From NCBI RefSeq assembly GCF_019443445.1, contig NZ_CP080378.1, positions 868,001-932,000 on the forward strand: 64,000 nt of DNA. Reading direction: 5' to 3'. The notes beneath the pieces are model-generated. The model did not search any database and had not been told where the DNA came from. It was given only the letters and a program-made list of their open reading frames with translations. The DNA comes from Massilia sp. PAMC28688 (GTDB lineage Bacteria; Pseudomonadota; Gammaproteobacteria; Burkholderiales; Burkholderiaceae_D). The position numbers and the translations under genes were made by a program. Of this stretch, positions 50,284 to 58,006 are shown in pieces; positions within the stretch are counted from its first letter, which is position 1; every line of letters begins with the position of its first letter.

Positions 50284-51051
50284 TCACAGACCGGTGACCT
50301 TGCGGATCAGCCAGAAGTACAGGCGGTAAGGCAGCAGGCGCGCCAGGCGCAGGCCGTTGGTGAAGCGGCGCGGGAAGTGAATATGGAAGTGACCCCGCTC
50401 GATGCCGGCCACCAGCTGCTCTGCCGCCTCCTGGGCCGTCATCAGGGACGGCATCCTGAAATCATTATTCCTTGTCAGCGGCGTATCCACAAATCCCGGG
50501 CAGATCTGGTAGACGGCAATGCCGCGCGGATGCAGGTCGAGATACAGCGACTCGGCCAGGTTGATGAGGGCCGCCTTGGTGGGGCCGTATACCAGCGCCT
50601 TGGGCAGGCCGCTGTAGCCGGCCACGGACGACACGATACCGATCCCGCCTGATCCCTGGCGCAGCAACACCGGCAGCACCGGCGCCAGGCAGTTGAAGAC
50701 GCCGCGCAGGTTCAGGTCAATCAGGCCGTGGGCGGCGGCCAGGTCGAAGCTGTCGGCCCGCATTTCGTTGTAGCCGCCTGCCACCACCAGCACCAGGTCA
50801 ATCCCGCCCCACTGCGCCACCAGGCGCTGGCACACCGCCGCCACGCTGGCCGGATCGGTGACGTCGAGCGGCAGCGCCAGCGCACGCGGAGCGCTGGCGG
50901 TGGTGGCAAGCAGCTTGTCCAGGCTGCGCGCGGAAAACGCCACCAGCGCACCGCCATCGACCAGCAGATGCGCGGTCGCTTCGCCAATGCCGGTGGACGC
51001 GCCGATCACCCAGACGCGCTTGCCCGCCCAGTCGTCGATCCCTGGATTCAT
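50284..51051 (-). CDS. SDR-family NAD(P)-dependent oxidoreductase
   Basis: The 255-aa product is a short-chain dehydrogenase. The NAD(P) motif GASTGIGE lies at residues 17-24. The catalytic Tyr and Lys are in YGPTK, and Ser is in SSVAGYSG. The C-terminus has basic and aromatic residues (FPRRFTNGLRLARLLPYRLYFWLIRK), which suggests membrane contact. It overlaps the DUF3833 gene by 4 nt and is in the lipid operon. In other bacteria an SDR of this kind occurs beside the FAD oxidoreductase and DUF1365 genes. Confidence 0.9.
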   Translation of the reverse strand: MNPGIDDWAGKRVWVIGASTGIGEATAHLLVDGGALVAFSARSLDKLLATTASAPRALALPLDVTDPASVAAVCQRLVAQWGGIDLVLVVAGGYNEMRADSFDLAAAHGLIDLNLRGVFNCLAPVLPVLLRQGSGGIGIVSSVAGYSGLPKALVYGPTKAALINLAESLYLDLHPRGIAVYQICPGFVDTPLTRNNDFRMPSLMTAQEAAEQLVAGIERGHFHIHFPRRFTNGLRLARLLPYRLYFWLIRKVTGL

Positions 51052-51584
51052 TGCGCCCGCTTGGAAAACGAGAGCGTGATGTTGCCCAGGCCGACCCCGA
51101 ACTTGCTCATGGCGGTGCGGTTCAGCATGACCTTGTCATCAATCAGGAACATCCAGTCATCCATGTCGACATTGATGATCTTGCCGTCCACCGGCAGCGC
51201 CAGCACGTAGCGCCAGCGCAGCGAGTTGCCGGACACGATGCCTTCCGCCGTACCGATGACGTCCGGCGCGGTGGCGGTAAAGCGGCCCTCGCCCGTCTTC
51301 TTCAGGGTCCAGACGCGTTTCTGTTTGGTGCCGTCGGAATAGGTGAAGTCCTCGTCCAGCGTGCCTGTATCGCCCTGCCAGCTGCACTTGATGACGACGA
51401 CAAAGCGCTTGATGACGTCGCCCGAGCGGTCCTGAAACATGCCGTGGGCGTCGAGCGTGCCGTTAAAGTAGCTCTCCACGTCGAGCTTTGGCAGTTCGCT
51501 CGCATACTGCGCCGGTTGCGGCGAACTGCAGGCGGCGACGACGGCGACGGCGGCGCCGATGGCGACGAGTTTGTATAGTTTCAT
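51048..51584 (-). CDS. DUF3833 lipoprotein
   Basis: This 178-aa precursor starts at the ATG at 51584, 8 nt after an AGGA, and has a lipoprotein signal peptide with lipobox VVAAC. The mature part is a lipocalin-like beta protein of the DUF3833 family, with FNGTLDAHGMFQDRSG, CSWQGDTGTLDEDFTYSDG and MDDWMFLIDDKVMLNRTAMSKFG as family phrases. It probably sits in the outer membrane and may carry a lipid. It overlaps the SDR gene by 4 nt and lies 27 nt after the MFS gene. Confidence 0.9.
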   Translation of the reverse strand: MKLYKLVAIGAAVAVVAACSSPQPAQYASELPKLDVESYFNGTLDAHGMFQDRSGDVIKRFVVVIKCSWQGDTGTLDEDFTYSDGTKQKRVWTLKKTGEGRFTATAPDVIGTAEGIVSGNSLRWRYVLALPVDGKIINVDMDDWMFLIDDKVMLNRTAMSKFGVGLGNITLSFSKRAQ

Positions 51585-51611
51585 GATGATGGTCCTGTCC
51601 ATGGTGATTGT

Positions 51612-52844
51612 TTAGAGATCGCGCAGCGGCGCGCGCCACAGGAGCGCGGCCGCTGCAAGCTTGAGGGTGCACGGCAGCAGCGCATAAGCCGCCACCAGTG
51701 CCCCTGTCCCGGCGCCCGTGCCCGGTACAAAGCCGAGCCATTCGAGCAGCGGCAGGGCGATGCCCGCCGCCAGCGCCAGGGTGATTTGCACTCCCCAGTT
51801 CCAGATTCCGAAATAGGCCGCTTCGCGTGCACCGGCGTGGCCCGCCTTGGCGATCACGCCGGCCAGGAGAGCCGGCGGCAGCGCCAGGTCGGCCCCCACG
51901 GCCAGGCCGGACAGCACGCAGATGGCGCCAAACGCAAGCGCCGCGCCCGGCGGCAGTACAAAGGCCCAGATGAAGACGGCGCACGCGAGCAGCATGCCGC
52001 CGGCCCAGGCGCGCGCCTCGCCATGGCGCACCGCCAGTGCCACCCAGCCGGGAATGGACACGGCGGCAGCACCGAAGTAGATGATCAGGAACAGGCCCGA
52101 CATGGACGCCAGGCCCAGGTGGTCGGCCACGAAGAACAGGAACAGGGTGGCGGGAATGGCGGAAGCGACGCCATTCATGACCAGGACTGCGAACAGGCTG
52201 CGAAAGCGCGCCTGCGCAAACGGCGCCGCCATGGCGCGCCAGCCGGCAACCGGGACGTCCAGCGCCAGCGCCGGGCGCGGCGCGCGCGCCAGCAGCAGTG
52301 CGGCGCCGACCGCCAGCGCGGCGCCAAACAGCATCGTCATGGCGCTGTAGCCGGCCAGCCCGGTGACGGCGGCCACCAGCACCACGCCGGCCAGGCCACA
52401 GGCTTCGCGCACGCCGGTCACGCGCGAGCGCTCGCGCACGTCCTGCGTCAGTGCCGCACCCCAGCTCTGGTGGGCAATGGTGGCAATCCCAAAGCCCAGG
52501 TAGACCAGCATGAGGGTAGCCAGGAACCAGGCCAGCGCCCCTGCCTGGCCCAGGGCCGGCGGATGAAACAGGGCCGCGAACCCGAGCAGCAGGGGCGCCA
52601 GCGAGAGCGCAATGTAGCGCGCATAGGCGCCCTTCCCGCGCGCGATCCAGGCGCCCAGCAGGGGATCGATGAAGGCGGCGGCCACGCGCGCCGTGAGCAG
52701 CACCGCGCCGATCAGCGCCAGCGACAGTCCCGCGCGCTCGGCGTAGAACTGCGGCAGATACACGTAAATGGGCAAGGCGACCATCGCCAGCGGCAGGCCG
52801 AGCGCGCCGTAGGAGAGCAGCATCGGCATGCGCAGGATGGTCAT
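51612..52844 (-). CDS. MFS transporter of the lipid operon
   Basis: This is a 410-aa inner-membrane transporter with about 12 hydrophobic helices, of a type related to the sugar/cation symporter branch of the major facilitator superfamily. The N-terminal part carries GLPLAMVALPIYVYLPQFY and VAAAFIDPLLGAWIARGKG, the typical R/K-rich loop between helices 2 and 3. The substrate is unknown. Its start overlaps the stop of the chalcone-isomerase-like gene by 4 nt. An MFS protein of this kind recurs in related lipid clusters, so it may move lipid intermediates or lysolipids. Confidence 0.88.
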   Translation of the reverse strand: MTILRMPMLLSYGALGLPLAMVALPIYVYLPQFYAERAGLSLALIGAVLLTARVAAAFIDPLLGAWIARGKGAYARYIALSLAPLLLGFAALFHPPALGQAGALAWFLATLMLVYLGFGIATIAHQSWGAALTQDVRERSRVTGVREACGLAGVVLVAAVTGLAGYSAMTMLFGAALAVGAALLLARAPRPALALDVPVAGWRAMAAPFAQARFRSLFAVLVMNGVASAIPATLFLFFVADHLGLASMSGLFLIIYFGAAAVSIPGWVALAVRHGEARAWAGGMLLACAVFIWAFVLPPGAALAFGAICVLSGLAVGADLALPPALLAGVIAKAGHAGAREAAYFGIWNWGVQITLALAAGIALPLLEWLGFVPGTGAGTGALVAAYALLPCTLKLAAAALLWRAPLRDL

Positions 52845-53362
52845 CGGGGTGCAGTCTGCCCGAGCAGCGCAGCGCGCAGCGCGGGGGCGGTCGTCTTCGG
52901 GTCCAGCCAGATGGCAAAGAAGGCACGGGCAAACGCCGGATCGGGCACGCTGGCCAGCGGCCTGCCATCCAGATAGAAACGGGCGCCGCTGCCTGGCAGG
53001 TGCACGCCGCTGATGCGCGTGCCCTCCTGCACGTTGGGGAAAATCTCCCGCATGCGGGCCAGCCAGGCAGTGCGCTGGGCGGGCGTGCCGGCACCGATCT
53101 TTTCCATCTGTTCGGCGCTGGCCTGGGCGATCTTGCCGCCATCGAGCTTGCGCGCATAGACCAGTTCAAGCACGAACGGTGCGTCCGGCTGGTAGCCTTG
53201 TTCGCCAACCCACAACTGCGCGTGGTAGATCGTCAGGCCAAACCACTTGAAGGTACCCTGCCCGGCCACCCGCGGCGCGGTGAGGTGGGCATCGATATGG
53301 GGCGCGGCCGCATGGGCGCCGGTGAATGCACACAGCAGCAGCAGGGTGGCAAGCACGCGCAT
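52841..53362 (-). CDS. Chalcone-isomerase-like periplasmic protein
   Basis: From the ATG at 53362 the 173-aa precursor has a signal peptide ending in GAHA, followed by a chalcone-isomerase-like fold. The phrases TFKWFGLTIYHAQLWVGEQG, LVYARKLDGGKIAQASAEQMEKIG and ARFYLDGRPLASVPDPAFARAFFAIWLDP support this. The bacterial exported versions lack the flavonoid role. Fatty-acid-binding proteins of the same fold are known in plants, so binding of a fatty acid is a reasonable guess here. It lies 2 nt after the CFA-like gene and overlaps the MFS gene by 4 nt. The upstream extension to 53434 belongs to the CFA-like gene. Confidence 0.84.
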   Translation of the reverse strand: MRVLATLLLLCAFTGAHAAAPHIDAHLTAPRVAGQGTFKWFGLTIYHAQLWVGEQGYQPDAPFVLELVYARKLDGGKIAQASAEQMEKIGAGTPAQRTAWLARMREIFPNVQEGTRISGVHLPGSGARFYLDGRPLASVPDPAFARAFFAIWLDPKTTAPALRAALLGQTAPR

Positions 53363-53364
53363 GG

Positions 53365-54600
53365 TCAGTCCCGGGTCAGGGTGAAGTGCATGACGTCGGT
53401 ATTGCGCTCCCTGAAGGCGGCCTCGCAGTAGCACAGGTAGAACTCCCAGGTGCGGATGAAGTGCTCGTCGAATCCCTGCGCGCGCACGGCTTCAAGGCGG
53501 GCATGGAAAGCGGCGCGCCACATGGCAAGCGTGTCGGCATAGTCGATGCCAAAGGCGAAACTGCTGCTGACGGTGAGACCGTGCTTTTTCGCCATGGCGG
53601 CAAACACGGCTGGCGAAGGCAGCATCCCGCCCGGGAAGATGTACTGCTGGATGAAATCGGTACTCTTGCGATAGCGCTCGAACAGTTCATCGGCAATGGT
53701 AATGGTCTGGATGCAGGCCCGCCCGCCCGGCTTGAGGTTGCGCGCCAGGCAAGCGAAGTAGCTGGGCCAGTAGCTCTCGCCGACCGCCTCGAACATTTCA
53801 ATCGAGGCGATGGCGTCGTACTGGCCATCGCTGTCGCGGTAGTCGCACAGCTTCAGGTCCGTCAGGGACGACAGGCCCGCCTTGGCCAGCCGCGCCTGGG
53901 CATAGGCCAGCTGCTCGGTCGACAGGGTCAGGCCGGTGACATGCACGCCCGCTTCGCCGGCTGCCATTTCAGCAAAACCGCCCCAGCCGCAGCCAATTTC
54001 CAGCACCCTGTCGCCGCGCCTGACCTGCAGCTGGTTGAGGATGCTGCGGTACTTGGCCGCCTGCGCCAGTTCCAGGCTGCCGCCGGCAGCTTCCGTAAAC
54101 AGCGCGCTCGAATAGGTCATGGAAGGATCGAGCCACAGCTGATAAAAGGCGTTGCCGATGTCGTAGTGGGCATGGATATTCTTGCGGCTGCCGGCTTTGG
54201 AATTGCGGTTCAGCAGATGCCTGATGCGGTAGGCCAGCCTGCCCCACCAGCTGCCATACACGGCCTGCTCCATCTGGGCGCGGTTGCGGATCAAAAGCGC
54301 GATCAGGGCCGGCAGGTCGTCGGTTTGCCACTGGTGGTCGATATACGACTCGGCAAAGCCGATGTCGCCGGAGCGCAGGGCCGCGCTGAACAGATCCCAG
54401 CTGTGCATCTCCAGCCGGACCGGGACGCCGCCGCTGCCAAAGCTCATCAGTTCGCCCTCGGGCGTACGCAGGTGCAGCGTGCCGTGGCGCAGGCTGGCGA
54501 GCAGCTTGAGGATGATTTGGGCGCAGGCCGGCGCCGCTGTCTTCGCGCGCAGGGGTGTCATGGCGGGCGTCGAAAAGCCTGGCGTGGTGGGGATGCTCAT
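53365..54600 (-). CDS. Cyclopropane-fatty-acid-synthase-like methyltransferase
   Basis: This 411-aa protein belongs to the SAM-dependent family that methylates or cyclopropanates unsaturated fatty acyl chains in phospholipids. The SAM motif I is VLEIGCGWGGFAEMA, preceded by the substrate-side phrases IHAHYDIGNAFYQLWLDPSMTYSSALF. The N-terminal domain of about 120 residues is typical of the CfaB/Ufa-like proteins that occur with DUF1365 and FAD oxidoreductase genes. It overlaps the DUF1365 gene by 4 nt. The exact product (cyclopropane, methyl branch or furan precursor) cannot be read from the sequence. Confidence 0.9.
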   Translation of the reverse strand: MSIPTTPGFSTPAMTPLRAKTAAPACAQIILKLLASLRHGTLHLRTPEGELMSFGSGGVPVRLEMHSWDLFSAALRSGDIGFAESYIDHQWQTDDLPALIALLIRNRAQMEQAVYGSWWGRLAYRIRHLLNRNSKAGSRKNIHAHYDIGNAFYQLWLDPSMTYSSALFTEAAGGSLELAQAAKYRSILNQLQVRRGDRVLEIGCGWGGFAEMAAGEAGVHVTGLTLSTEQLAYAQARLAKAGLSSLTDLKLCDYRDSDGQYDAIASIEMFEAVGESYWPSYFACLARNLKPGGRACIQTITIADELFERYRKSTDFIQQYIFPGGMLPSPAVFAAMAKKHGLTVSSSFAFGIDYADTLAMWRAAFHARLEAVRAQGFDEHFIRTWEFYLCYCEAAFRERNTDVMHFTLTRD

Positions 54601-55379
54601 CGGGTGACCTTTTGTTGAGGTGGAACGGGTTTGCTGAAAAACGGCACGCGCCGCAGCCAGAGGCGCAGCGCCTGCACATGGATGCGCGCGACCACGCCCA
54701 ATGTCATGAGCGGATAGGCGAAGAATGCGCGCAGGACGCTGGCACTGGTGATCGGTGCAGCCAGGCCGGACACGCTGGTCTGGATCAGGGGACCGTCACG
54801 GTCGTCATAGTCGATGCAGGCCAGCGTATGTTCGGCGCCGCCGCGCATGGCGCGGATGAAGCGGAAGCGGTAGCCGCCCGCCACCTCGCAAAATGGCGAC
54901 ACGTGAAACACCTTGCGGGCGGTGAGTTCGGCGCCGCTGACGATCTCGCGGCCCGTGTCAAGCAGGTAGAAGTGGCGCTCGCCAAAGGTATTGCGCACAT
55001 CACACACGATGGCACGCAGGCCGCCATCGCTGCGGTGACAAAACCAGAACGACACGGGATTGAACACGAATCCGAGCACGCGCGGCATGGTCTGGAGCCA
55101 GATTTCGCCGTCGGCATCGCTCACGCCATCTGCCCGGAGCAAGCCATCGATCCAGTCGGCGAGCGGCTGGCGGCCATCGCCATGGTCACGGTCCATGAAC
55201 GAGAGCAGGTTGAAGCGGTTACGCGACAGCAGCGGGCAGGCAAAGCCGCGCGCGCCGAGGCTGCGCACCGGGATGCGCAGATAGTAGGTGCCGTAGGCGA
55301 AGGCATTGCGCACCGGTCGCAGGCGCGTGTGCCGCACCTGGCCGAAGCACAGCACGGGAGCGGAATCAGGCTGCGACAT
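54597..55379 (-). CDS. DUF1365 family protein
   Basis: The 260-aa product is a DUF1365 protein of unknown biochemical role. The start is MSQPDSAPVLCFGQVRHTRL and the typical phrases are RPVRNAFAYGTYYLRIP, LLSFMDRDHGDG, GFVFNPVSFWFCHRSDGGLRAIVCDVRNTFGERH and VSPFCEVAGGYRFRF. The gene is almost always found between an FAD-dependent oxidoreductase and a CFA-like methyltransferase, as here: it overlaps the first by 14 nt and the second by 4 nt. This implies a linked function in acyl-chain modification. Confidence 0.93.
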   Translation of the reverse strand: MSQPDSAPVLCFGQVRHTRLRPVRNAFAYGTYYLRIPVRSLGARGFACPLLSRNRFNLLSFMDRDHGDGRQPLADWIDGLLRADGVSDADGEIWLQTMPRVLGFVFNPVSFWFCHRSDGGLRAIVCDVRNTFGERHFYLLDTGREIVSGAELTARKVFHVSPFCEVAGGYRFRFIRAMRGGAEHTLACIDYDDRDGPLIQTSVSGLAAPITSASVLRAFFAYPLMTLGVVARIHVQALRLWLRRVPFFSKPVPPQQKVTR

Positions 55380-56661
55380 CGGCTTGCGTCTGCATCAGGC
55401 TGCGGATGGCGGTGGCGACCTTGAGGCCGGACTTGAGGCCATCTTCATGGAAGCCGTAGCCGGTCCAGGCGCCGGCGAACCAGGTGTTCTGCTCTCCCTG
55501 GAAGTCAAGCAGACGGGTTTGCGCCGCCACGGCAGCTTCATCAAACACCGGGTGCGCATAGTCAAAGCTGGCCAGCACGCAGGCGGGATCAGGCGCGTCG
55601 ATCGGGTTGAGCGAAACAATCACCGGGGTGGTGCAAGGCAGGGGCTGCAACTGGTTGAGAAGGTAATGGACACAGACGCGCGGCGTGGGCGCGGCGTTGC
55701 TTTGGTAGTTCCAGGCCGACCAGGCCTTGCGCTTGCGTGGCAGGCAGCTGGCATCCGTGTGCAGGACTGCACGGTTGGGCTGGTATCGCACCGCGCCCAG
55801 CACGGAGCGCTCGTCGGCACGGGCATCGGCCAGCAAGGCCAGTGACTGGTCACTGTGACAGGCCAGCACCACGTGGTCGAACTGCTCGGCGCCGTGCGCC
55901 GTTTCCACCCGCACCGAGCGGGCACCGGTAGCGCCGCGCGTGACGGCCGTGACCGGGGTGGCCAGGCGCTGGCCGGGAATGGCCGCCAGCAGCTTGTTGA
56001 CATATTGGCGCGAGCCGCCGCGCACGGTGCGCCACTGGGGCCGGTTGCTGACCTGCAGCAGCCCGTGGTTGTGGCAAAAGCGGATAAAGGTCGACACCGG
56101 AAAGGCGAGCATCTGGTCGGACGGGCATGACCAGATGCAAGCGGCCATGGGCAGCAGGTACCAGGCACGGAATTGCTCACTGTAGTCATGGGAATCGAGG
56201 AACTGGCCCAGCGTGAGCGCCGGCATGGTGCCGCTGGCCGCCATGGCGGTGGCCTGCTGGTTAAAGCGCAGGATGTCGCGGACCATGCGCAGGAAACGGG
56301 GCCGCAGCAGATTGCCGCGCTGGGCAAACACGGTATCGAGATTGCTGCCGGCCCATTCCAGCAAGCGCGCGCCGCGCTCCTGGCCCACGGGCAGCTTGAC
56401 GGAAAACGACATGTCGCTGGGCGCCGTCTCGACACCGAGCTCGGCGAACAGGGCAATCAGGTTCGGATAAGTGCGGTCGTTAAATACCAGAAATCCCGTG
56501 TCCACCCCGAAGGTACTGCCGTCCAGGGTCACATCCACCGTATTGCTATGGCCGCCAAAATAGCTGCCTGCCTCGTACAGCGTCACGTCCGCTCCGCCTT
56601 GCACCAGCCGGTACGCACATGACAGGCCGGAAATGCCGGCACCGATCACTGCCACTTTCAT
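55366..56661 (-). CDS. FAD-dependent oxidoreductase (amine oxidase / desaturase-like), first gene of the lipid operon
   Basis: The 431-aa product has an N-terminal FAD motif VIGAGISGLSCAYRL and the amine-oxidase-like phrases YEAGSYFGGHSNTVDV, DTGFLVFNDRTYPNL and, near the C-terminus, NTWFAGAWTGYGFHEDGLKSG. Homologues beside CFA-like genes are thought to desaturate or oxidise methylated acyl chains. The ATG at 56661 has a GGGAG site 6-7 nt upstream; an open start at 56754 would lie over the operators. It leads an eight-gene operon in which most genes overlap. Confidence 0.93.
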   Translation of the reverse strand: MKVAVIGAGISGLSCAYRLVQGGADVTLYEAGSYFGGHSNTVDVTLDGSTFGVDTGFLVFNDRTYPNLIALFAELGVETAPSDMSFSVKLPVGQERGARLLEWAGSNLDTVFAQRGNLLRPRFLRMVRDILRFNQQATAMAASGTMPALTLGQFLDSHDYSEQFRAWYLLPMAACIWSCPSDQMLAFPVSTFIRFCHNHGLLQVSNRPQWRTVRGGSRQYVNKLLAAIPGQRLATPVTAVTRGATGARSVRVETAHGAEQFDHVVLACHSDQSLALLADARADERSVLGAVRYQPNRAVLHTDASCLPRKRKAWSAWNYQSNAAPTPRVCVHYLLNQLQPLPCTTPVIVSLNPIDAPDPACVLASFDYAHPVFDEAAVAAQTRLLDFQGEQNTWFAGAWTGYGFHEDGLKSGLKVATAIRSLMQTQADVAA

Positions 56662-56683
56662 CTTGCTCTCCCGATTTTCCGTC

Positions 56684-56698
56684 TTTGTCCAGGACAAA
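56684..56698. promoter_or_regulatory. Palindrome 1 between the lipid operon and merR
   Basis: TTTGTCC-A-GGACAAA is a perfect 7-1-7 inverted repeat, 22 nt before the FAD oxidoreductase ATG. It is a candidate operator for the divergent MerR-type regulator. Binding here would cover or follow the promoter of the lipid operon. Confidence 0.7.
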
Positions 56699-56745
56699 TA
56701 CGATACAATACGCATAGTCGCGGAATTAATAGCTAAAGTCAACAC

Positions 56746-56760
56746 TTTGTCCAAGACAAA
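56746..56760. promoter_or_regulatory. Palindrome 2 between the lipid operon and merR
   Basis: TTTGTCC-A-AGACAAA repeats palindrome 1 with one change. The centres (56691 and 56753) are 62 nt apart, close to six helical turns. TTGTCC inside it could serve as -35 of a rightward promoter, with a weak -10 17 nt later at 56770-56775, which would allow autorepression of the regulator. Confidence 0.65.
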
Positions 56761-56928
56761 CGCTGCTCATGCTATTTATACGTGGCAAGTCGACAATTGG
56801 ATTCAAGAAATGATGCGAGGCGGAACAATGCGCTGCGATCTTCGTGGCATTATTCATACGATGCGCAGGGGACTTCACCTGCCTGGACGAACAGTCGATA
56901 AATTACGATGAGCAAGGATTACAATGAG

Positions 56929-57897
56929 ATGTGTCCTGAACAAACCACGGAAACTGTCATGACGACGCAAGCACCAACCGTTCTTAGCAGCATCAGCGAC
57001 GTTGAGCGCGAAACGGGGATTCCCAAGGAAACCCTGCGGGTGTGGGAGCGCCGCTATGATTTTCCCCAGCCCCAGCGCGACGACAATGGCGAGCGCCTGT
57101 ATCCGCTGGAGCAGGTGCAGCGCCTGCGCGTGGTCAAGCGCCTGCTGGACCTGGGCTACCGCCCGGGCAAGATCATGCATATGGGCACCGACGAACTTAG
57201 CGAACTGGCCAATAAGGCTGGAGCGACCACGCCGCCCCCGGACGCCAGCGACCCGGAACTGAGCCTGTGCCTGGAACTGATCCGTGGCCACAAGATGCAC
57301 GAACTGCGCCAGCGCATGGCCCAGGCCCAGCTGCAACTGGGGCTGCGCCGCTTCGTCACCGACGTGGTGGCGCCGCTGACGACGCTCGTTGGCGATTCCT
57401 GGGCCGCCGGCAAGCTGGCCGTGTTCGAGGAACACTTGTACGCGGAAACCTTGCAAAGCGTGATGCGCAATGCCATTTTTGCGGCCAACCAGCAGATCGG
57501 GCATGCCAGTGCCACCCCGCGCGTGCTTCTCACCACGGTGCCGCAGGAACGCCACGGCCTGGGCTTGCTCATGGCGGAAGCGCTGCTGGCCCTGGAAGGG
57601 GCGCACTGCGTTTCGCTCGGTGTGCAGACGCCGCTGTCGGACATCGTCCATGCGGCCCGCACCCAGCAAGCCGACATCGTGGCCCTGTCGTTCTCCACCG
57701 TCATGTCGCCGCGCGCGGCCATTGAAAACGTGGTGGAACTGAAGAACCGGCTCGGTCCCGGCACCGAAGTCTGGGCCGGTGGCAGCTGCGCGGCACTGGC
57801 CCGGCGGCAGCTGGGACCGCAGTGCGTGCTGGATTTATCCGACATCCCGGGCGCCATCGCCCGCTGGCGTGCACAGCATGCGGCCCTTGCCAGTTAG
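56929..57897 (+). CDS. MerR-family regulator with B12-binding domain (CarH/LitR-like photoreceptor)
   Basis: The 322-aa product has an N-terminal MerR winged helix (ISDVERETGIPKETLRVWERRYDFP), a helical bundle domain and a C-terminal Rossmann-type cobalamin domain. The diagnostic motif W-x9-EH of light-sensing CarH/LitR proteins is complete: W158, then E168-H169. H209 in PQERHGLG is the probable lower axial ligand. The residue after W158 is Ala; in Thermus CarH a His stands there and captures cobalt after light. In this family adenosylcobalamin drives tetramer binding in the dark and light releases DNA. The ATG at 56929 has AAGGA 10 nt upstream; ATGs at 56908 and 56959 are alternatives. It diverges from the lipid operon. 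Confidence 0.88.
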   Translation: MCPEQTTETVMTTQAPTVLSSISDVERETGIPKETLRVWERRYDFPQPQRDDNGERLYPLEQVQRLRVVKRLLDLGYRPGKIMHMGTDELSELANKAGATTPPPDASDPELSLCLELIRGHKMHELRQRMAQAQLQLGLRRFVTDVVAPLTTLVGDSWAAGKLAVFEEHLYAETLQSVMRNAIFAANQQIGHASATPRVLLTTVPQERHGLGLLMAEALLALEGAHCVSLGVQTPLSDIVHAARTQQADIVALSFSTVMSPRAAIENVVELKNRLGPGTEVWAGGSCAALARRQLGPQCVLDLSDIPGAIARWRAQHAALAS

Positions 57898-58006
57898 GCA
57901 GGATTGAAAAAGAAACCGCAGTCTGCTCTGGTAGAATACGCGCGATCCATTTCATCGTGCCCGCGATTGCCGGGCATGTGCATGCTGCGCCCTCCCATAC
58001 AGACCA

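Noticed and set aside
51463..53208. A 581-codon open frame on the minus strand across the MFS gene
   Set aside because: It is out of frame with the MFS and DUF3833 genes, which have clear families, start sites and coupled ends; its composition is Arg/Ala-rich noise.
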